Shown piece by piece: positions 46,379 through 54,685 of a stretch of DNA of 64,000 nt. A program made the position numbers and the translations under genes. Numbering within the stretch: the stretch's first letter is position 1; the number at the start of each line of letters is the position of its first letter. The notes beneath the pieces are model-generated. The model saw only the letters and a program-made list of their open reading frames with translations. It made no database searches and was not told the DNA's origin. The stretch spans positions 151,149-215,148 of the forward strand of contig NZ_NIQU01000005.1 of assembly GCF_002741105.1 (NCBI RefSeq). The letters are read 5' to 3'. Source of the DNA: Pseudomonas sediminis (GTDB lineage Bacteria > Pseudomonadota > Gammaproteobacteria > Pseudomonadales > Pseudomonadaceae).

Positions 46379-48565
46379 TCAGAAGCTCTTGCCCAGATTG
46401 AGATACAGCGCCTTCTCCCGCTCGTCGTTGAAGCCGTAGCTGAAGTTCAGCGGGCCTAGCGGGGTGTCCAGGCCGAGGAAGATGCTGGCTGCGTTGATAT
46501 AGCCGCTATCGAAAGCGTTGTCGTTGTTCCAGGCACGGCCGCGCTCCAACGAAATGCCCAGGTACAGCGGGAAGTTCAGCGGCAGCATCGAGGTTTGCGT
46601 CATGCGCCGGTAGTAGATCATCCGTGCCAGGGCCATGTTCTGGCCGCTCAGCGAGTCCTGGCGAAAGCCCGACAGTTCCTGGGCGCCACCGAGGATGAAG
46701 CCCGAGGTGACCACCTCCGCCTGATCCAGGGTGCGCCCGTAGCGCCCACCGAACAGCCAGGTATTGGGGCCGTGGCTATAGGCCTTGTCCAGTTTCAGCT
46801 GCCATTGGCGATATTCCTCGTCCGAGCCCAGGCCGCGATCATATTTGCGCAGCATCAGACCGATGTCCTCACCTGTGCGCGGGAAGTCGAGGTTGTCCAG
46901 GGTGTCGAAGGAGTACAGCAGCTCGTAGTACCCCTCGCTGAAGCTGAAGCTGGGCAGATCGCGCTCGCCGACGCGCACATCCGCCTCGCCCCAGGCCTGG
47001 GCGATACCGAAGCGAATTTCGCCATTGTTGGCGATCTGCCGACCGAGGTTGAGACCATAGCCGTAGCGCTCCAGGCGGTATTCGGCGATCGGGTCGTTGT
47101 CCAGAATCGCTTCGACGTTCTGCGCCTCGCCGAACAGATAGGGCGCGACGAAGTAACGTGAGCCGGCGTCCAGCGGCTGATAAAACTCGCTGTAGAGCTC
47201 CTGGCGGTCACCCAACTGCAAGCGAGTCAGCCATTCGGCGCCGAGCTCGTTGATGCCATTGATGCGGTAACTGGCGCCGATATTGAAGGCGCTGTCGCCG
47301 CGCATGTCGTCGGACAGGTTCAGCCCCAGGCGCAGATAGTCGGTGCCGGTGCGCTTGCCGCGGGCATCGATCACCAGGGCGCTACCGCGCTCGTCCAGTG
47401 GCTCTACGCGGTATTGCACGCGCTCGAAGTAGTCCAGACCGTAAAGGGTGCCCATGTCTTTTTGCAGGCGATCCATGTCCAGTGGCTCGCCGAGCGGTTG
47501 GCGAATGTGCCGGCGAATCACCGCGTCGCTGACTTTCGAGTCGTTCTCCACTTGGATCTCACGAATCACCGGTGTGCGCTGTTCGCGCGAGCGCGCCATG
47601 GCCAACGCCGGGTTGCCGGCACTGCCGGTGCGCAAGCGAGCCAAACGCTCTGCCTGAATCTGTGTGGCGCGATAGCCGGCCTCCATCATCTGTTCGCCCC
47701 GATTGAAGTCGGCGACGCCAAAGCCAGCCAGAGGTGGCAGGATCAATACGTCGTCCGCTTCCAGCGTTTCGAGTTGCGCCTCGGAGTTCTTGCGCATCAT
47801 CAGGTTGATCGACTGGTTCATCACGTCGACCACGGTGAGCAGCTCCTTGGCCGGTTTCAGTGGCATGCCCAGGTCGACGACAATGACGTGATCGACGCCC
47901 ATCTGTCGCGCCACGTCGATGGGCACGTTGTTGACCATGCCGCCGTCGACCAGCAGGCGGCCATCCACTTCCACCGGGGCGAACACTGCCGGGATCGACA
48001 TGCTGGCGCGCATAACCTGCGGCAGGTGACCGCTGCCCATGATCACCTGTTCGCCCGTGACCACATCGGTGGCCACGGCGCGATAGGGGATTGGCAGGTG
48101 ATCGAAGTCGCGAGTGGCACTGCGGTGTACCAGCAGACTCTCCAGCAGCAGCGCCAGGTTCTGGCCCTGGATCACGCCCAGCGGCAGGCCCAGGCTGCCG
48201 TCGTCGCGAAAGCTGAGCTTCTGCTTGATCAGGAAATCGCGGTCGTCCTGTTTGCGCCGGAAAGGTACGTCCTCACGTGGCGGTGAGTCGGACAGCGCCT
48301 GTTGCCAGTCCAGTTCCAGCGCCAGACGCTCAAGTTCCGCGACCGAATAGCCGGACGCGTACAGCCCGCCGACGATGGCGCCCATGCTGGTGCCGGCGAT
48401 GGCGTCGATGCGAATACCTTGTTCCTCCAGCGCCTTGAGCACGCCAATGTGCGCCAGGCCACGGGCGGCGCCGCCGGACAACACCAGGCCGACGCGATCG
48501 GCGGCGATGACGGGCAGGCTGGAGAGGGCGAACAGGCAGAGCAACGAAAAGAGCAGGCTGCGCAT
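46379..48565 (-). CDS. plpD: Patatin-like phospholipase autotransporter PlpD (type Vd secretion)
   Basis: A 728-residue protein, the same length as P. aeruginosa PlpD. The signal peptide MRSLLFSLLCLFALSSLPVI ends near AA at residue 22. The patatin lipase domain has the oxyanion loop SGGAARG, nucleophile Ser60 in GTSMG and catalytic Asp207 in DGG, giving a Ser-Asp dyad at the residue numbers I recall for PlpD. A POTRA-like segment follows (IREIQVENDSKVSDAVIRRHI), then a 16-strand beta-barrel ending in KALYLNLGKSF with the terminal Phe. The ATG at 48565 is preferred to an upstream in-frame start at 48592. It acts as a phospholipase A1 displayed or released from the outer membrane. Confidence 0.94.
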   Translation of the reverse strand: MRSLLFSLLCLFALSSLPVIAADRVGLVLSGGAARGLAHIGVLKALEEQGIRIDAIAGTSMGAIVGGLYASGYSVAELERLALELDWQQALSDSPPREDVPFRRKQDDRDFLIKQKLSFRDDGSLGLPLGVIQGQNLALLLESLLVHRSATRDFDHLPIPYRAVATDVVTGEQVIMGSGHLPQVMRASMSIPAVFAPVEVDGRLLVDGGMVNNVPIDVARQMGVDHVIVVDLGMPLKPAKELLTVVDVMNQSINLMMRKNSEAQLETLEADDVLILPPLAGFGVADFNRGEQMMEAGYRATQIQAERLARLRTGSAGNPALAMARSREQRTPVIREIQVENDSKVSDAVIRRHIRQPLGEPLDMDRLQKDMGTLYGLDYFERVQYRVEPLDERGSALVIDARGKRTGTDYLRLGLNLSDDMRGDSAFNIGASYRINGINELGAEWLTRLQLGDRQELYSEFYQPLDAGSRYFVAPYLFGEAQNVEAILDNDPIAEYRLERYGYGLNLGRQIANNGEIRFGIAQAWGEADVRVGERDLPSFSFSEGYYELLYSFDTLDNLDFPRTGEDIGLMLRKYDRGLGSDEEYRQWQLKLDKAYSHGPNTWLFGGRYGRTLDQAEVVTSGFILGGAQELSGFRQDSLSGQNMALARMIYYRRMTQTSMLPLNFPLYLGISLERGRAWNNDNAFDSGYINAASIFLGLDTPLGPLNFSYGFNDEREKALYLNLGKSF

Positions 48566-48636
48566 GGCGGATTCCGGCAGAAGCAAAGACAAAGGCCGTT
48601 ATTATAGGCACCAAGCCCCACAGTAGAGCCGCTGCC

Positions 48637-48918
48637 ATGCCCGATCAGAAGCCCGAAATCGTCATCACCTATTGCACCCAGTGTCAGTGGCTGCTGCGCG
48701 CCGCCTGGCTGGCTCAGGAGCTGCTGAGCACCTTTGCCGACGAGTTGGGCCGGGTCAGTCTGGAGCCAGGCACCGGCGGCGTTTTTCGCATCCTCTGTGA
48801 TAACCAGCAGATCTGGGAGCGCAAGGCCGATGGTGGCTTCCCAGAGGCCAAGGTGCTCAAGCAGCGGGTGCGCGATCTGATCGATCCAGGTCGCGATCTG
48901 GGCCACAACGACCGTTAG
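48637..48918 (+). CDS. SelT/SelW/SelH (Rdx) family thioredoxin-fold protein
   Basis: A 93-residue cytoplasmic protein with the redox CxxC motif near the N terminus (ITYCTQCQWLLRAAWLAQELL) and the C-terminal VLKQRVRDLIDPGRDLGH block. Bacterial members have Cys where animal relatives have selenocysteine, and that is the case here. The role is unknown, presumably thiol redox. Divergent from plpD by 71 bases and convergent with the DMT transporter, whose stop lies 11 bases away. Confidence 0.87.
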   Translation: MPDQKPEIVITYCTQCQWLLRAAWLAQELLSTFADELGRVSLEPGTGGVFRILCDNQQIWERKADGGFPEAKVLKQRVRDLIDPGRDLGHNDR

Positions 48919-48928
48919 AGTTTCAGGA

Positions 48929-49780
48929 TCAACGCGCCATCCGCGCTGAAACGAAGATCGCGCTGACGATCAGCAAGCCGCCGGCCAGCATGCGCAGGGT
49001 CGGCTGCTCGCTGAACAGCCACCAGGCGAACAGAATTCCGTAGACCGGCTCCAGGGCGAAGATCACTGCCGTGGTACGCGCCTTGAGCACGCGCAGGCTG
49101 GCGACGAACAGGCTGTGCGCCAGGCCTGTGCAGAAGATGCCGAGCATGGCCAGCCACAGCCAGTCCACCGGGCGCACGCTGGGCAGCAGTGGCCAGGCCA
49201 AGGGCAGAAAGCAGATCAGCACCGTGATGTTCTGGTACAGCGCGGCCTTTACCGGATCTAAGCCACGGGTGCTGGCGCGGTTGAGCAGCGACAGCAGGGC
49301 GAACAGAAAGCCCGACAACACCGCCCACAGCAGCCCGACTGTGGCGCCGCTGTTCAGGCTGAATTCGGGCGTGACCAGAATCAGCCCCAGGCATACCACG
49401 CCGACCATGGCGAACTCGCCGGGGCGGGTACGCTCGCGAAACAGCAGGCCCTCCAGCAGGACGGTGAAGGCCGGGAAGCTGGCGAAGCCCAGGGTGGCGA
49501 TGGCCACACCGGAGACTTTCACCGCTTCGAAGAAGGTGACCCAATGCGTGCCCAGCAGCAGGCCGCCGAGTGCCAGCAGGGCCATCTGCCGTAGGCTCGG
49601 GCGAACTGTGTTGCGGCTGCGCCAGAGCGTGGCAGCCAGGCCCAGGGCGAGCACGGCAAAGAGCGCGCGGCCGCCTGCAATCATGTTCGGCGTGGTCGCC
49701 GCGAGTTTGCCGAAGATGCCCGACAGGCCGAACAGCAGGGCACCCAGGTGAATCGCCAGCAGGGCGTTACGCTGCGTCAT
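48929..49780 (-). CDS. EamA/DMT-superfamily transporter
   Basis: A 283-residue inner-membrane protein with ten hydrophobic segments in two EamA repeats. It begins LLAIHLGALLFGLSGIFGKL. The second repeat starts about residue 150 with GLLWAVLSGFLFALLSLLNR and ends ALEPVYGILFAWWLFSEQPT. It is probably a metabolite or amino acid exporter; substrate is not readable. The ATG overlaps the stop of the CsaA-like gene by four bases, so the two are translationally coupled. It is distinct in sequence from the DMT protein at 539-1429. Confidence 0.86.
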   Translation of the reverse strand: MTQRNALLAIHLGALLFGLSGIFGKLAATTPNMIAGGRALFAVLALGLAATLWRSRNTVRPSLRQMALLALGGLLLGTHWVTFFEAVKVSGVAIATLGFASFPAFTVLLEGLLFRERTRPGEFAMVGVVCLGLILVTPEFSLNSGATVGLLWAVLSGFLFALLSLLNRASTRGLDPVKAALYQNITVLICFLPLAWPLLPSVRPVDWLWLAMLGIFCTGLAHSLFVASLRVLKARTTAVIFALEPVYGILFAWWLFSEQPTLRMLAGGLLIVSAIFVSARMAR

Positions 49781-50112
49781 GCCAGGCGCGCACCGTTGGG
49801 CAGTGGCTGGTCGAAACCTGCCAGGACGACGCGGTTCTCGCTGTCATAGACACCGGTGACCAGCACTTCCGAGCGCACCCCGGCAATGCGCTTGGGGGCG
49901 AAATTGCAGACGCACAGCACCTGACGACCCACCAGCGTGTCGCAATCGTAGTGCGCGGTGATTTGGGCGCTGGAGGTCTTGATGCCCAGTTCGCCGAGAT
50001 CGACTTCCAGCACGTAGGCTGGCTTCAGCGCTTTTTCATTGGGACGAGCGTTGCGAATGGTGCCGACGCGCAGCTCCACCTTCTCGAAATCCTGCCATTC
50101 GATGGTTTGCAT
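49777..50112 (-). CDS. CsaA-like tRNA-binding protein
   Basis: A 111-residue OB-fold protein of the EMAPII-like tRNA-binding family. It begins MQTIEWQDFEKVELRVGTIR, then has KPAYVLEVDLGELGIKTSSAQI and VLCVCNFAPKRIAGVRSEVL, matching CsaA/YgjH. Members bind tRNA and have been described with export-chaperone activity; the physiological role is unclear. It is first of a two-gene unit with the downstream DMT transporter (ATGA overlap). Confidence 0.88.
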   Translation of the reverse strand: MQTIEWQDFEKVELRVGTIRNARPNEKALKPAYVLEVDLGELGIKTSSAQITAHYDCDTLVGRQVLCVCNFAPKRIAGVRSEVLVTGVYDSENRVVLAGFDQPLPNGARLA

Positions 50113-50229
50113 AAGGTACTCCTTCGATGATGCGGCGCAGTCTAGGGCTGCGTGCGATAGCTGTCTGTCGCGGGAGTGGTGAGTTTTGTCGCCAGGCTAT
50201 CGAGGAAACGTGCGGGCATCGTTAACGGC

Positions 50230-50251
50230 CGGTGCGCACGGCGCACCCTAC
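50230..50251 (+). repeat. Solitary GTAGGGTGCGCC-type palindromic repeat
   Basis: A copy of the arm seen at 18799-18820 (CGGTGCGCACGGCGCACCCT and on), one base different. It sits between the divergent CsaA-like gene and the convergent end of the AraC gene. Confidence 0.65.
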
Positions 50252-50265
50252 GGTTCGTGTGCTTG

Positions 50266-51012
50266 TTAACGCGTACGGCGCAATTGCCGTGGCGTTATGC
50301 CCAGATGGCGGGAGAGGGCGGCGGTGAAGGCGCTCTGCGAGCTGTAACCGACCCGTGCGGCGATTTCGCCAACCGCCAGGTCGCTGCCACGCAACAGCTG
50401 TTCGGCGAGTTGCAGGCGCCGTTGGCGAATATGTTCCATCGGCGTGCGCCCGGTCTCGGCGAGGAAACGCGCATGGAAGCGCGCCACCGACAGACCGGCC
50501 AGGCGTGCCAGATCTGCCACCTGCAGCGGATGCGCTGCGTGCTGTTCGATATAGCGATCCAGGGCTGTCAGCGGCAAGCCGGTCGTCTCGGCATGCTGGC
50601 GGCTGCAGGCCAGGCTGCCGAGCAGCAAGGCCGCACCCTGGCCAGCGATGATTGGATCATTGATCGGGCTGCTGGCCAGCCAGTTGAGTAGCTGCCCCTG
50701 CGAGGGATCGAGTTGCAGTGCGTTGGGTTTGTCCAGCAGACGCTGGATGTCGCTCGCATGGTGGCCAAGCTGGCGCTCCAGCCAGTCATTGGCCGGCAGG
50801 TCCAGCACCAGGCATTGGCTGCCACGTGGGCTGCCGCAGGTATGGCGCGCTTCGGCTGGCACTACGGCCAGGTGATGACGTAGCACTCGGCTGCCCTGGC
50901 CGTCCACTTCGAACTGCAGCTCACCTGCCAGGCCGAAAACCAGTTGCGCATGCTCATGGCTATGGCTGAGCACTTCGTGGCTGTAGTGACGCAGGGACAT
51001 GATCGGGAGCAT
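50266..51012 (-). CDS. AraC-family transcriptional regulator
   Basis: A 248-residue regulator. The N-terminal cupin sensing domain (SLRHYSHEVLSHSHEHAQLV with its His-rich strand) is followed by a C-terminal double HTH. The latter reads LQVADLARLAGLSVARFHARFLAETG in the first part and DLAVGEIAARVGYSSQSAFTAALSRHLG in the second. The ATG at 51012 follows GAGGAAA; the open frame extends to 51117 without support. It is divergent from the plcP-like gene by 134 bases. Its target might be the CsaA/DMT pair or the plcP-like operon; there is no direct evidence for either. Confidence 0.85.
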   Translation of the reverse strand: MLPIMSLRHYSHEVLSHSHEHAQLVFGLAGELQFEVDGQGSRVLRHHLAVVPAEARHTCGSPRGSQCLVLDLPANDWLERQLGHHASDIQRLLDKPNALQLDPSQGQLLNWLASSPINDPIIAGQGAALLLGSLACSRQHAETTGLPLTALDRYIEQHAAHPLQVADLARLAGLSVARFHARFLAETGRTPMEHIRQRRLQLAEQLLRGSDLAVGEIAARVGYSSQSAFTAALSRHLGITPRQLRRTR

Positions 51013-51064
51013 GGCGGTTTCCTCGGCAACCGCCGCAGTGTAACGCCTGGGGCGCAGCAATGCC

Positions 51065-51108
51065 GTGTCATGGAACCGTCTTTTTCCCGTCACAAGCCTT
51101 TCACCGCA
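51065..51108 (+). promoter_or_regulatory. Four-unit Pho box candidate upstream of the plcP-like operon
   Basis: Four consecutive 11-base units: GTGTCATGGAA, CCGTCTTTTTC, CCGTCACAAGC, CTTTCACCGCA. Each begins with a variant of the PhoB half-site CTGTCAT at exact 11-base spacing. Units 3-4 read CCGTCACAAGCCTTTCAC, close to the E. coli Pho box. The last unit ends 38 bases before the ATG at 51147. Confidence 0.65.
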
Positions 51109-51146
51109 ACGCCTCAAGCTCGACTAAACCCAGCCGGAGGTCGCCC

Positions 51147-51959
51147 ATGACCAGCGCTCAGCTCGCCAAGCCCAGCCGCAAGCAACGTGTCCGCACCCTG
51201 TGGATTTCCGACGTACACCTCGGCACGCGCGATTGCCAGGCCGAGCACCTGGCAGCGTTTCTCAAGCGTTACCACGCTGACCGTATCTACCTGGTAGGCG
51301 ACATCATCGATGGCTGGAAGCTGCGTGGCGGCATCTACTGGCCGCAGGCGCACACCAATGTGATCCGCCGCCTGCTGACGATGAGCAAGCGCGGCACCGA
51401 GGTGATCTACGTCACCGGCAACCACGACGAATTCCTGCGTCGCTACTCCAGCCTGCTGCTGGGCAATATCCAGCTGGTCGACGAGGCCGTGCACGTCACG
51501 GCCGATGGTCGGCAACTGCTGGTAATCCATGGCGACCAGTTCGACGTGATCACCCGCTATCACCGCTGGCTGGCCTTTCTCGGCGACTCGGCCTACGAGC
51601 TCACCCTGACCCTCAATCGCTGGCTCAATCACTGGCGCAGCCGCTGGGGCTACGGTTACTGGTCGCTGTCGGCGTACCTCAAGCACAAGGTCAAGACGGC
51701 GGTGAACTTCATCAGCGACTTCGAGGAGGCCATCGCTCATGAGTGCGTCAAGCGCGGCCTGCAGGGCGTGGTCTGCGGCCATATTCACCATGCCGAGATT
51801 CGCCAGGTGAGTGGCGTGGAATACATGAATTGCGGCGACTGGGTGGAGTCCTGCACGGCGTTGATCGAGCATTGGGACGGGCAGATCGAACTCTATCGCC
51901 TGGCCGAGGCGCAACTGGCCAGCGAGGAGCAGGCTGTCGCCCTCGAGACCGGCGCATGA
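51147..51959 (+). CDS. PlcP-like metallophosphoesterase (phospholipid-remodelling phospholipase C family)
   Basis: A 270-residue calcineurin-like phosphoesterase. Metal ligands lie in SDVHLG (Asp22, His24), GDIIDGW (Asp52), GNHDE (Asn92, His93), VIHGDQFD (His128) and GHIHH near 211-215. It is of the COG2908 type often auto-named LpxH/UDP-diacylglucosamine diphosphatase. The extended SDVHLGTRDCQAEHLAAFL, GGIYWPQAHTN and CGDWVESCTALIEH blocks are those of PlcP proteins, which strip head groups from phospholipids under phosphate starvation. GGAGG precedes the ATG. Support from context: four-base overlap with a GT4 glycosyltransferase, a Pho box candidate upstream, and cyaB beside it as in P. aeruginosa PA3217-PA3219 (from memory). 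Confidence 0.85.
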   Translation: MTSAQLAKPSRKQRVRTLWISDVHLGTRDCQAEHLAAFLKRYHADRIYLVGDIIDGWKLRGGIYWPQAHTNVIRRLLTMSKRGTEVIYVTGNHDEFLRRYSSLLLGNIQLVDEAVHVTADGRQLLVIHGDQFDVITRYHRWLAFLGDSAYELTLTLNRWLNHWRSRWGYGYWSLSAYLKHKVKTAVNFISDFEEAIAHECVKRGLQGVVCGHIHHAEIRQVSGVEYMNCGDWVESCTALIEHWDGQIELYRLAEAQLASEEQAVALETGA

Positions 51960-52984
51960 GGATACTGATCGTCTCCGACGCCTGGACGCCTCAGGTCAAT
52001 GGCGTGGTCACCAGCCTGGCTGCGCTGGTCGGCGAGCTGCGTGGCTTGGGGCACCAGGTCAAGCTGCTGTCGCCCGCCGATTTCCGCGCCGTGCCGTGCC
52101 CCACTTATCCGGAGATTCCTCTGGTGTGGAATCTGTGGCGCGTCGGTGCGGCGATTCGCGACTTTCGTCCTGACTGCGTACATCTCGCTACCGAGGGGCC
52201 GCTGGGGTGGGCAGCGCGGCGTTGGCTGGCCAAGCGTGGGCTGGCGTTTTCCACGGCGATCCATACGCGCTTCCCGGAGTACGTCAGCACACGCTGGCCT
52301 TGGATTGCGCCGCGTTGGGGGTATGCCTTCCTACGCGTTTTTCATCGCCCCAGCCAAGCCGTCCTGGTGACCACCGAGCGCTTGCGTGAAGAGTTCGCCG
52401 GCTGGGCTCTGCAACGGCTGCAACTGTGGCGCAAAGGTGTGGACACCCGGCTGTTTCAGCCGGACGAGACGCGCCCCCGACCTGTGCGACCGGTGTTTCT
52501 CTACGTCGGACGCATCGCCCCGGAAAAGAACCTGCAGGCCTTTCTCGATCTGGACCTGCCCGGCGAGAAACGCGTAGTAGGTGACGGCCCGCAGCGCGAG
52601 GCGTTGCAACAGCAGTATCCATCGGTGCGTTTTCTCGGTTATCGCCATGGCCAGGCGCTGGCCGAGGCCTATCAGAATGCCTCGGTGCTGGTCTTTCCTT
52701 CGCGTACCGATACTTATGGCCTGGTCATGCTAGAGGCGCTGGCCTGCGGTACGCCCGTGGCCGCGTTTCCGGTGGCCGGGCCGCTGGACGTGCTGCAGCA
52801 GGGGCTCAGTGGCGTGATGGACGAGGATCTGCGCGTCGCCTGCCTGGCTGCGTTGGAGCTGGATCGGGTGCGTTGTGCTCGCTTGGCTGCAGCGCAGTCC
52901 TGGCGCGCGTCGGCGCTGGAGTTTCTGGCGTTGCAGCCGCTGATCGACGGTGAGCCGGTGTTGACCGAGGCAATGGAGGCGTAG
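51956..52984 (+). CDS. GT4-family glycosyltransferase (Agt-like, glycolipid synthesis)
   Basis: A 342-residue retaining glycosyltransferase. The N-terminal GT-B half starts MRILIVSDAWTPQVNGVVTS (the GGxGVV-like loop). The C-terminal donor domain has VFLYVGRIAPEKN, VGDGPQRE and VFPSRTDTYGLVMLEALACGTPVA with the E-x7-E motif. It resembles SqdX and diacylglycerol glycosyltransferases. The ATG overlaps the plcP-like stop (ATGA), so the pair is coupled. Predicted role: transfer a sugar or uronic acid to the diacylglycerol made by the PlcP-like enzyme, replacing phospholipid with glycolipid when phosphate is short. Donor sugar unknown. An alternative is a mannosyltransferase of unrelated purpose. 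Confidence 0.85.
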   Translation: MRILIVSDAWTPQVNGVVTSLAALVGELRGLGHQVKLLSPADFRAVPCPTYPEIPLVWNLWRVGAAIRDFRPDCVHLATEGPLGWAARRWLAKRGLAFSTAIHTRFPEYVSTRWPWIAPRWGYAFLRVFHRPSQAVLVTTERLREEFAGWALQRLQLWRKGVDTRLFQPDETRPRPVRPVFLYVGRIAPEKNLQAFLDLDLPGEKRVVGDGPQREALQQQYPSVRFLGYRHGQALAEAYQNASVLVFPSRTDTYGLVMLEALACGTPVAAFPVAGPLDVLQQGLSGVMDEDLRVACLAALELDRVRCARLAAAQSWRASALEFLALQPLIDGEPVLTEAMEA

Positions 52985-53138
52985 GGCGTACCGGGACGCC
53001 GGCCGCTCGGAAGCAGTACGCCGTTGGATCTGTGCCACACCAAAGAACGGCGGACTGTTCGCTGGCGCTCCTGAGTCCGCCCTACTGGTTGGATCTCGGG
53101 CGTTCCGATCCGCCCTACGAGCGGCCGCCGTCTCGATC

Positions 53139-54527
53139 TTACAGAATGACCTTGTCGCGCAGCTTTTCGGCGGCCTGGTTGAGCGCCTGGATCACTCGCT
53201 CCTTGTCGAAGTTCTGGATACCGTTGGTGTCCAGGTACATGGAGAAGCCCGGCAGTTCGTGCTCGACGTAGCTGGAGGTGGCGCCGAGGTCGCGGCGGAA
53301 GTCCACCACCTGGTAGATCTGCACCGGGCGGGTGAAGCCCTTGACGGTGATCTGGCCCTTGTCGCGGCACATGATCACGTCCTTGACCAGCGAATAGGTC
53401 TCGTGGGAGATCAGGATCTCGCCGGATTCTGCGGCGCTCTCCAGTCGGCTGGCGAGGTTCACGTCGCGGCCGATGATGGTGTAGTCCATGCGCGTGTCGG
53501 CGCCGAAGTTGCCCACCGTGCAGTAGCCGGTATTGAGGCCCATGCGAATTTCCAGAGGCTTGGTGATGCCCTGGGCGCGCCACTGCTGGCGCAGCACCTT
53601 CATGTGCTTGCGCATGGCGATGGCCATGGAGACTGCCGCGACCGCATCCTTCTTGGCGCCATTGCTGCTGGGGTCGCCGAAGAACACCATGACGCAGTCA
53701 CCGATGAACTTGTCGATGGTGCCGCCGTATTTCAGGGTGATCTTCGACATTTCATTGAGGTAGGTGTTGAGCAGGTCGGTCAGCGCTTCGGCTTCCAGCT
53801 CTTCCGACAGTTCGGTAAAGCCTTTGATGTCGGAGAAGAACACCGTGAGCTTCTTGCGCTGGGTTTCCAGGCGCACGCTTTTCTTGCCGGTGAAGATCGA
53901 CTCCCACACCTGCGGTGACAGGTATTTCGCCAGGTTGCGCGCCAGGCGTGCGGCCTTTTCCTGCTCACGCTTGATCTCGCTGCGCACCTGGGCCAGGCGC
54001 AGGCCTTGCTGGTTGACGAAATAAGCGGTGATGCAGATGTACAGGGTGGCGAAGAGTATGCTGACCAGCGCCACCAGCGTTGGAGTGTCGGTATTGGGAT
54101 GGACGCCCACCAGCGCGGCGCACAATGCCATGCCGCTGGCGGCCACCAGCAGTCCCAGGCCCAGATAGCGCATGCCGCCGATGACCAAAGCGCTGAAGCA
54201 GAGAATCAGCAGGAACATCAGGCTGGGTACGGCGGAGAAACCGAGCAGCACGCAGGCCGCGCCAGCATGCAGGGCATCGAAGAACAGCAGGGCAAGATCG
54301 GTCTGCGCAGGGTAGTCGCGCTTGAAGCGGCGGCTCAGGTTGTGCGCCAGATGGGGATAGAGCAGGGCGTAGGGCACCATCCACAGGATGTCGTAGCCGA
54401 AGTGCCCCACGTAGGTGCCGGCGGCGATGCTGGCAGCCGTGGCGATATAGGCCAGCACGCGCGAATAGTATTCACGCAACGGCGGCGTCGGCAGCCCGTT
54501 GGCACGGCTGGGGGTTGCTGGCTTCAT
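53139..54527 (-). CDS. cyaB: Class III adenylate cyclase CyaB
   Basis: A 462-residue membrane adenylate cyclase, nearly the length of P. aeruginosa CyaB, which supplies cAMP for Vfr-dependent virulence and twitching control. The N-terminal membrane domain with about six helices (MASE2 type) starts PLREYYSRVLAYIATAASIAAG. A linker coiled coil follows, then the class III catalytic domain. Metal-binding aspartates are in VFFSDIKGFTELSE and FIGDCVMVFFGDP, and the transition-state Asn-Arg segment is GRDVNLASRLES. The ATG at 54527 (MKPATPSRANG) is preferred to the longer open frame to 54647. It sits beside the plcP/agt-like pair as in P. aeruginosa. Confidence 0.93.
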   Translation of the reverse strand: MKPATPSRANGLPTPPLREYYSRVLAYIATAASIAAGTYVGHFGYDILWMVPYALLYPHLAHNLSRRFKRDYPAQTDLALLFFDALHAGAACVLLGFSAVPSLMFLLILCFSALVIGGMRYLGLGLLVAASGMALCAALVGVHPNTDTPTLVALVSILFATLYICITAYFVNQQGLRLAQVRSEIKREQEKAARLARNLAKYLSPQVWESIFTGKKSVRLETQRKKLTVFFSDIKGFTELSEELEAEALTDLLNTYLNEMSKITLKYGGTIDKFIGDCVMVFFGDPSSNGAKKDAVAAVSMAIAMRKHMKVLRQQWRAQGITKPLEIRMGLNTGYCTVGNFGADTRMDYTIIGRDVNLASRLESAAESGEILISHETYSLVKDVIMCRDKGQITVKGFTRPVQIYQVVDFRRDLGATSSYVEHELPGFSMYLDTNGIQNFDKERVIQALNQAAEKLRDKVIL

Positions 54528-54685
54528 CTGCTGGAACTGTCCCTGCTGGATTTCTGGCGTCTCTACTGGACGCCTGGCTGGTCTGCAAGACCTGAGCCAG
54601 AGGCTCGCTGGGCGGGGATCATAACCAAGGGAGTGGCGGCCAGCCAAGCACGGCCGCCGAACGGTGGCGCAGCAGAGGCCAGCGG

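Noticed and set aside
48637..48918. Selenoprotein with in-frame UGA
   Set aside because: The redox motif is plain CxxC and there is no internal stop codon.
51147..51959. LpxH-type UDP-2,3-diacylglucosamine diphosphatase
   Set aside because: Sequence blocks, the coupled GT4 gene and the Pho box favour PlcP; classical LpxH has a different, shorter sequence.
53049..53081. Terminator between the glycosyltransferase gene and cyaB
   Set aside because: GGCGGACT/AGTCCGCC forms only an 8-bp stem with a 17-base loop and no T tract; more likely a degenerate genomic repeat.
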